From Actinomycetota bacterium (lineage in GTDB: Bacteria; Actinomycetota; Acidimicrobiia; Acidimicrobiales; Ilumatobacteraceae), in assembly GCA_009702045.1 (NCBI GenBank), contig WLIV01000032.1:1-41751 (forward strand): a stretch of DNA of 41,751 bases, read 5' to 3'. How positions within the stretch are numbered: position 1 is the first letter of the stretch; every line of letters starts with the position of its first letter. Below, one piece after another: positions 39,339 to 41,751 of this stretch. The translations under genes were made by a program, and so were the position numbers. The notes beneath the pieces are model-generated. The model made no database searches. It saw nothing but the letters and a program-made list of their open reading frames with translations, and was not told the origin of the DNA.

Positions 39339-40586
39339 ATGCGCTGCGACGTCGTAGCCGTTGGCACCGAGTTGCTGCTGGGCCAGATCACCGACACCAA
39401 CAGCCAGTGGATCGGTGAACAGTTGGCGCTGGCAGGTATCGACAGCCTGTTGCAGGTGAAGGTGGGCGACAACCTGGCGCGCATCATCACCTTGCTGGAG
39501 CGGGTGCTGGCCGATTCGGATGCGGTGATCATGTGCGGTGGTCTTGGCCCCACTCACGACGACATCACGCGTGATGCGATCGCCGCGGTGATGGGCGTGG
39601 GGTTGCACCACGACGAATCGGTGGCGCAGGTGATTGTCGAGTTGTTTGCCAGTCGAGGTCGCACGATGGCCGCCAACAACTTGCGCCAGGCACAGGTGCC
39701 CGACGGTGCCACGATCATCCCGCAGACACGTGGCACGGCTCCAGGCTTGATCTGCCCCGTCGTGATCGGCGGCGTCGACAAGGTCATCTACGCGGTCCCC
39801 GGTGTGCCGCACGAGATGAAGGACATGATCGAGCGGGCTGTGCTGCCCAACCTGCTGGCCCGTGCCGGCGAGGCGAGTGTGATCCGCAGCCGCACGTTGC
39901 GCACATGGGGCGAGAGCGAGAGCGGTCTCAACGAGCGACTCGACCCACTGATCGCGCGGCTGGAGACCGAGGGCAACCCGACGTTGGCGTTCCTCGCGAG
40001 TGGCTGGGAAGGTATCAAGGTGCGGCTGACGGCGAAGGCGCCCACCGAAGCGGAGGCACTGCTGATGCTCGGGAGCTGGGAGGCCGAGGTTCGTCTGCTG
40101 GTCGACGACCTTGTCTTTGGCACGGATGACGAGACGATGGAGTCTGTGGTCCTCCAGTTGTTGCGCGACCGCGGGCTGTCGTTGGGCCTGGCCGAGTCGG
40201 TCACGGGCGGTCTCGTCTCCGGTCGCATCACCTCGGTGCCAGGCGCGAGCGACACGTTCCGCGGCAGCGTGGTGAGCTACGCCAGCGCAGTGAAGTTCGA
40301 CCTGCTGGGTGTCCCTCAGGGCCCGGTGGTCAGCGAAGCGGCGGCGGCAGCGATGGCTCGAGGTGCCCAGCGGGTATTGGGCGCCGACGTCGCGCTGGCG
40401 CTCACGGGTGTGGCCGGCCCCGCCGAACAGGACGGTATGCCGGTCGGCACCCTGTGCGTGGGGATTGCGATTCAGGATGAGGTACACACGCGTACGCTGC
40501 GGCTTCCTGGGCAGCGCGACCAGATGCGTCAGATGAGCGTCATCAGCGCGCTCGATCTGTTGCGCCGTGCGTTGCTCGCTCGTTAG
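39339..40586 (+). CDS. cinA: CinA-family protein
   Basis: The 415-residue protein has both CinA parts. The N-terminal MoCF/molybdopterin-binding-like domain (AVGTELLLGQITDTNSQWI, then CGGLGPTHDDITRDA) is linked to ADP-ribose pyrophosphatase activity in studied members. The C-terminal nicotinamide-nucleotide amidohydrolase domain (LAESVTGGLVSGRI, RGSVVSYASAVKFDLLGV, ALTGVAGP) recycles NMN. Full length and intact. It starts three bases after pgsA and closes the operon. The competence link that gave the name is not implied here. Confidence 0.92.
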   Translation: MRCDVVAVGTELLLGQITDTNSQWIGEQLALAGIDSLLQVKVGDNLARIITLLERVLADSDAVIMCGGLGPTHDDITRDAIAAVMGVGLHHDESVAQVIVELFASRGRTMAANNLRQAQVPDGATIIPQTRGTAPGLICPVVIGGVDKVIYAVPGVPHEMKDMIERAVLPNLLARAGEASVIRSRTLRTWGESESGLNERLDPLIARLETEGNPTLAFLASGWEGIKVRLTAKAPTEAEALLMLGSWEAEVRLLVDDLVFGTDDETMESVVLQLLRDRGLSLGLAESVTGGLVSGRITSVPGASDTFRGSVVSYASAVKFDLLGVPQGPVVSEAAAAAMARGAQRVLGADVALALTGVAGPAEQDGMPVGTLCVGIAIQDEVHTRTLRLPGQRDQMRQMSVISALDLLRRALLAR

Positions 40587-40588
40587 TT

Positions 40589-40594
40589 AGGCTG
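40589..40594 (+). promoter_or_regulatory. -10 box TAGGCT for tRNA-Arg(UCU)
   Basis: TAGGCT lies nine bases before the tRNA 5' end and directly after the cinA stop. A transcription start near 40601 would give a very short 5' leader. No good -35 is visible. Confidence 0.4.
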
Positions 40595-40603
40595 GCCCGC
40601 ACG

Positions 40604-40676
40604 CCTCCGTAGCTCAATGGATAGAGCAGCGGGTTTCTACCCCGTCGGTTGGGAGTTCGAGTCTCTCCGGGGGCGC
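40604..40676 (+). tRNA. tRNA-Arg(UCU)
   Basis: A complete cloverleaf is visible. The acceptor strands are GCCTCCG and CGGGGGC (one G-T pair), the D-arm is GCTC/GAGC, the anticodon stem is GCGGG/CCCGT, the loop is TTTCTAC with anticodon TCT, and the T-arm is GGGAG-TTCGAGT-CTCTC. The discriminator G is followed by an encoded CCA at 40677-40679. It reads AGA, a rare codon in this GC-rich genome. Its first 20 bases are nearly those of the broken tRNA-Arg(CCU) at the left of the window. Confidence 0.93.
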
Positions 40677-40690
40677 CATTAGCAACCTGT

Positions 40691-40709
40691 TCTCTGTGTC
40701 CAGCAGAGA
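40691..40709 (+). terminator. Weak hairpin after the tRNA
   Basis: TCTCTG and CAGAGA form a 6-bp stem with a seven-base loop about 12 bp after the CCA end. No T-tract follows. A possible tRNA terminator or processing signal. The rest of 40710-40865 shows no gene. Confidence 0.35.
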
Positions 40710-40865
40710 CCGTGGTCCTTGCGCATCGCCGACTCGGATCAGCAGCTCTACGGGCGCGCACCAACGCTCATCCATTCCGTGGACCCGCGGTGCCCGAGAG
40801 CCCCCCGAGACAGCCCGTTGATTGGGCCCTCGACCGGAGTTGACAGCGCTCGGCTGGGACCGACG

Positions 40866-40894
40866 GTGACAAGTACACTACTTTGTGTTAACCT
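40866..40894 (+). promoter_or_regulatory. Promoter and possible operator of the terminal TetR gene
   Basis: GTGACA (40866-40871) and TAACCT (40889-40894) are exactly 17 bp apart, and seven bases lead to ATG at 40902, again leaderless. The spacer holds an imperfect dyad (TACAC, six bases, GTGTT) in unusually AT-rich sequence. Its place inside the promoter suggests autoregulation by the TetR protein. Confidence 0.5.
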
Positions 40895-40901
40895 ATTATT
40901 C

Positions 40902-41525
40902 ATGTTGGTGGACAGTTCCAGACGGTTGACGAAAGGCGAGCGAACTCGTCAACGCCTGCTGTCGATCGCGATCGACGAGTTCGGCGCCCGTGGATACAAG
41001 GACACCTCGGTCAGCACGCTGAGCCGTTCCGCAGATCTGACGCCAGCTGCGGCATATGCCTATTTCGCCGACAAGCACGCGTTCTGGGAGGCGGCCGTGG
41101 AGGCCGATCTCGACGCGTTGTATCGCGAGGTGGGACAGAAAGTGCGGAACTCGAAGCGACCGCTGATGGACGCAGTGTTCGGCGTCTTGGACGGGATGTC
41201 GTCGCACCCACTGGCTCACCGTCTGCTCTCCGACGGCTCGAACGCTGATCTGCAGTTGTTCATCGGGCATCGCACGTTCGTGCGGCTGAGAGCGTTGATC
41301 GTGCTCGGTCTCTGTCAACGGCGCGACGCCGGTATGTTGCCCCCCGGCGCCGACCCGGAGCTGCTCGCCCGTGGTGTCGAGACGGTGCTGACGTCGTTCG
41401 TGTTGGCCACGGTTCGCGCCGGCCTCGAGCACGACGGCGATCGCACTGATGCCCTGGTGTCCTTGTTGCAGGCTGCATGCGGTGGGCCGCCGCTGCCGAC
41501 CGAGCGGTTCGACCGGAACCTCTGA
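40902..41525 (+). CDS. TetR-family transcriptional regulator
   Basis: The 207-residue protein has the TetR N-terminal domain: TKGERTRQRLLSIAIDEFGA, then YKDTSVSTLSRSADLTPAAA with the recognition helix ending YAYFADKHAFW. The C-terminal helices from about residue 75 form the ligand domain and are not assigned to a subfamily. It is monocistronic, downstream of the tRNA, with a dyad in its own promoter. Target genes are not evident in the window. ATG at 40902 fits the leaderless promoter; longer frames would begin upstream of it. Confidence 0.87.
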   Translation: MLVDSSRRLTKGERTRQRLLSIAIDEFGARGYKDTSVSTLSRSADLTPAAAYAYFADKHAFWEAAVEADLDALYREVGQKVRNSKRPLMDAVFGVLDGMSSHPLAHRLLSDGSNADLQLFIGHRTFVRLRALIVLGLCQRRDAGMLPPGADPELLARGVETVLTSFVLATVRAGLEHDGDRTDALVSLLQAACGGPPLPTERFDRNL

Positions 41526-41661
41526 GCGAAACGCGCAGCGTCACCGCTCGCCCACCTCCCGTTACCGTGTGAAGCCGCACGCGCGGTAGCCTTTCAGCTC
41601 AGTGGGCAGATTGCGTCCCAGAGCGTGGTGTAGAAGCTCGTGTGTTCCTCGAAGCTGTTGG

Positions 41662-41751
41662 TCAGGTTCGGGGTGCTGCGGGCAAGGCTAGTTCGCCGGG
41701 TTGATCGGTGAGGTCAGCGACGCTGGCGGCGGCGATGTAGCGGCGTTCGGC
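41662..41751 (-). CDS. C-terminal end of a gene entering from the right edge
   Basis: The reverse strand is open from the window edge to TGA at 41662 and encodes about 29 residues (ERRYIAAASVADLTDQPGEL and a short tail) with a GC-rich third-position pattern. Most of the gene lies outside. I do not recognise the family from this end; a transposase C-terminus is possible. A different frame immediately beyond the stop also looks codon-biased (FEEHTSFYTTLWDAICPLS), so a frameshift is possible. The gap 41526-41661 holds nothing else I can name. Confidence 0.3.
   Translation of the reverse strand, partial: AERRYIAAASVADLTDQPGELALPAAPRT

Noticed and set aside
38481-40487. 668-codon reverse-strand frame opposite pgsA and cinA
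   Set aside because: It is antisense to two certain genes and rich in His, Gln and Arg, with no domain resemblance.

Overview
The window is GC-rich, densely coded actinobacterial chromosome. A DUF222/HNH (13E12-type) gene, a rimO-pgsA-cinA block, GTG starts and many apparently leaderless promoters point to Actinomycetota, probably an Acidimicrobiia/Ilumatobacter-like marine lineage. The lineage is an inference; no ribosomal or other marker gene is present.

Layout. (1) Positions 1-4600 are a gene graveyard. They hold the 5' half of a tRNA-Arg(CCU) cut at its anticodon loop, a ~370-bp internally deleted IS6-family element that keeps both terminal repeats, short palindromic repeats, an unidentified broken coding fragment and a Fic-protein relic. 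Intact amidohydrolase, Dabb-domain and PRMT-like methyltransferase genes lie among them. (2) Positions 4.7-20.9 kb are a surface-polysaccharide locus: an NRPS-like A-T-TE enzyme, two paralogous Stf0-type sulfotransferases, a DUF4012 membrane protein, a small sortase-signal protein, an initiating sugar transferase, a GDP-mannose 3,5-epimerase-like enzyme, WecG/TagA-, GT4- and GT2-type glycosyltransferases, an O-antigen ligase/polymerase-like membrane protein, a Wzz/BY-kinase fusion and an ABC exporter. Together they suggest a sulfated polymer that may contain L-galactose. Several genes overlap at TTGA/ATGA/GTGA or abut, which suggests translational coupling. (3) Positions 21-36 kb are accessory metabolism and secretion: glutaminase, a secreted esterase, a 1871-residue secreted heme peroxidase with RTX and six Fn3 domains, a TetR regulator, a DddP-like M24 metalloenzyme, a class I methyltransferase, two divergent lipoproteins (one a beta-helix protein), and a DUF1330-like/DUF2855 pair. 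(4) Positions 36.2-41.7 kb hold the DUF222-HNH gene, then the conserved rimO-pgsA-cinA operon, an intact tRNA-Arg(UCU), a TetR regulator with a dyad inside its promoter spacer, and the edge of a reverse-strand gene.

Most interesting: the candidate sulfated-polysaccharide locus; the giant peroxidase, whose architecture recalls Mn(II)-oxidising MopA proteins; the DddP-like enzyme that keeps every metal ligand but lacks the proposed catalytic Asp; the MITE-like IS6 derivative; and a recurrent TAnnnT box 6-9 nt before start codons.
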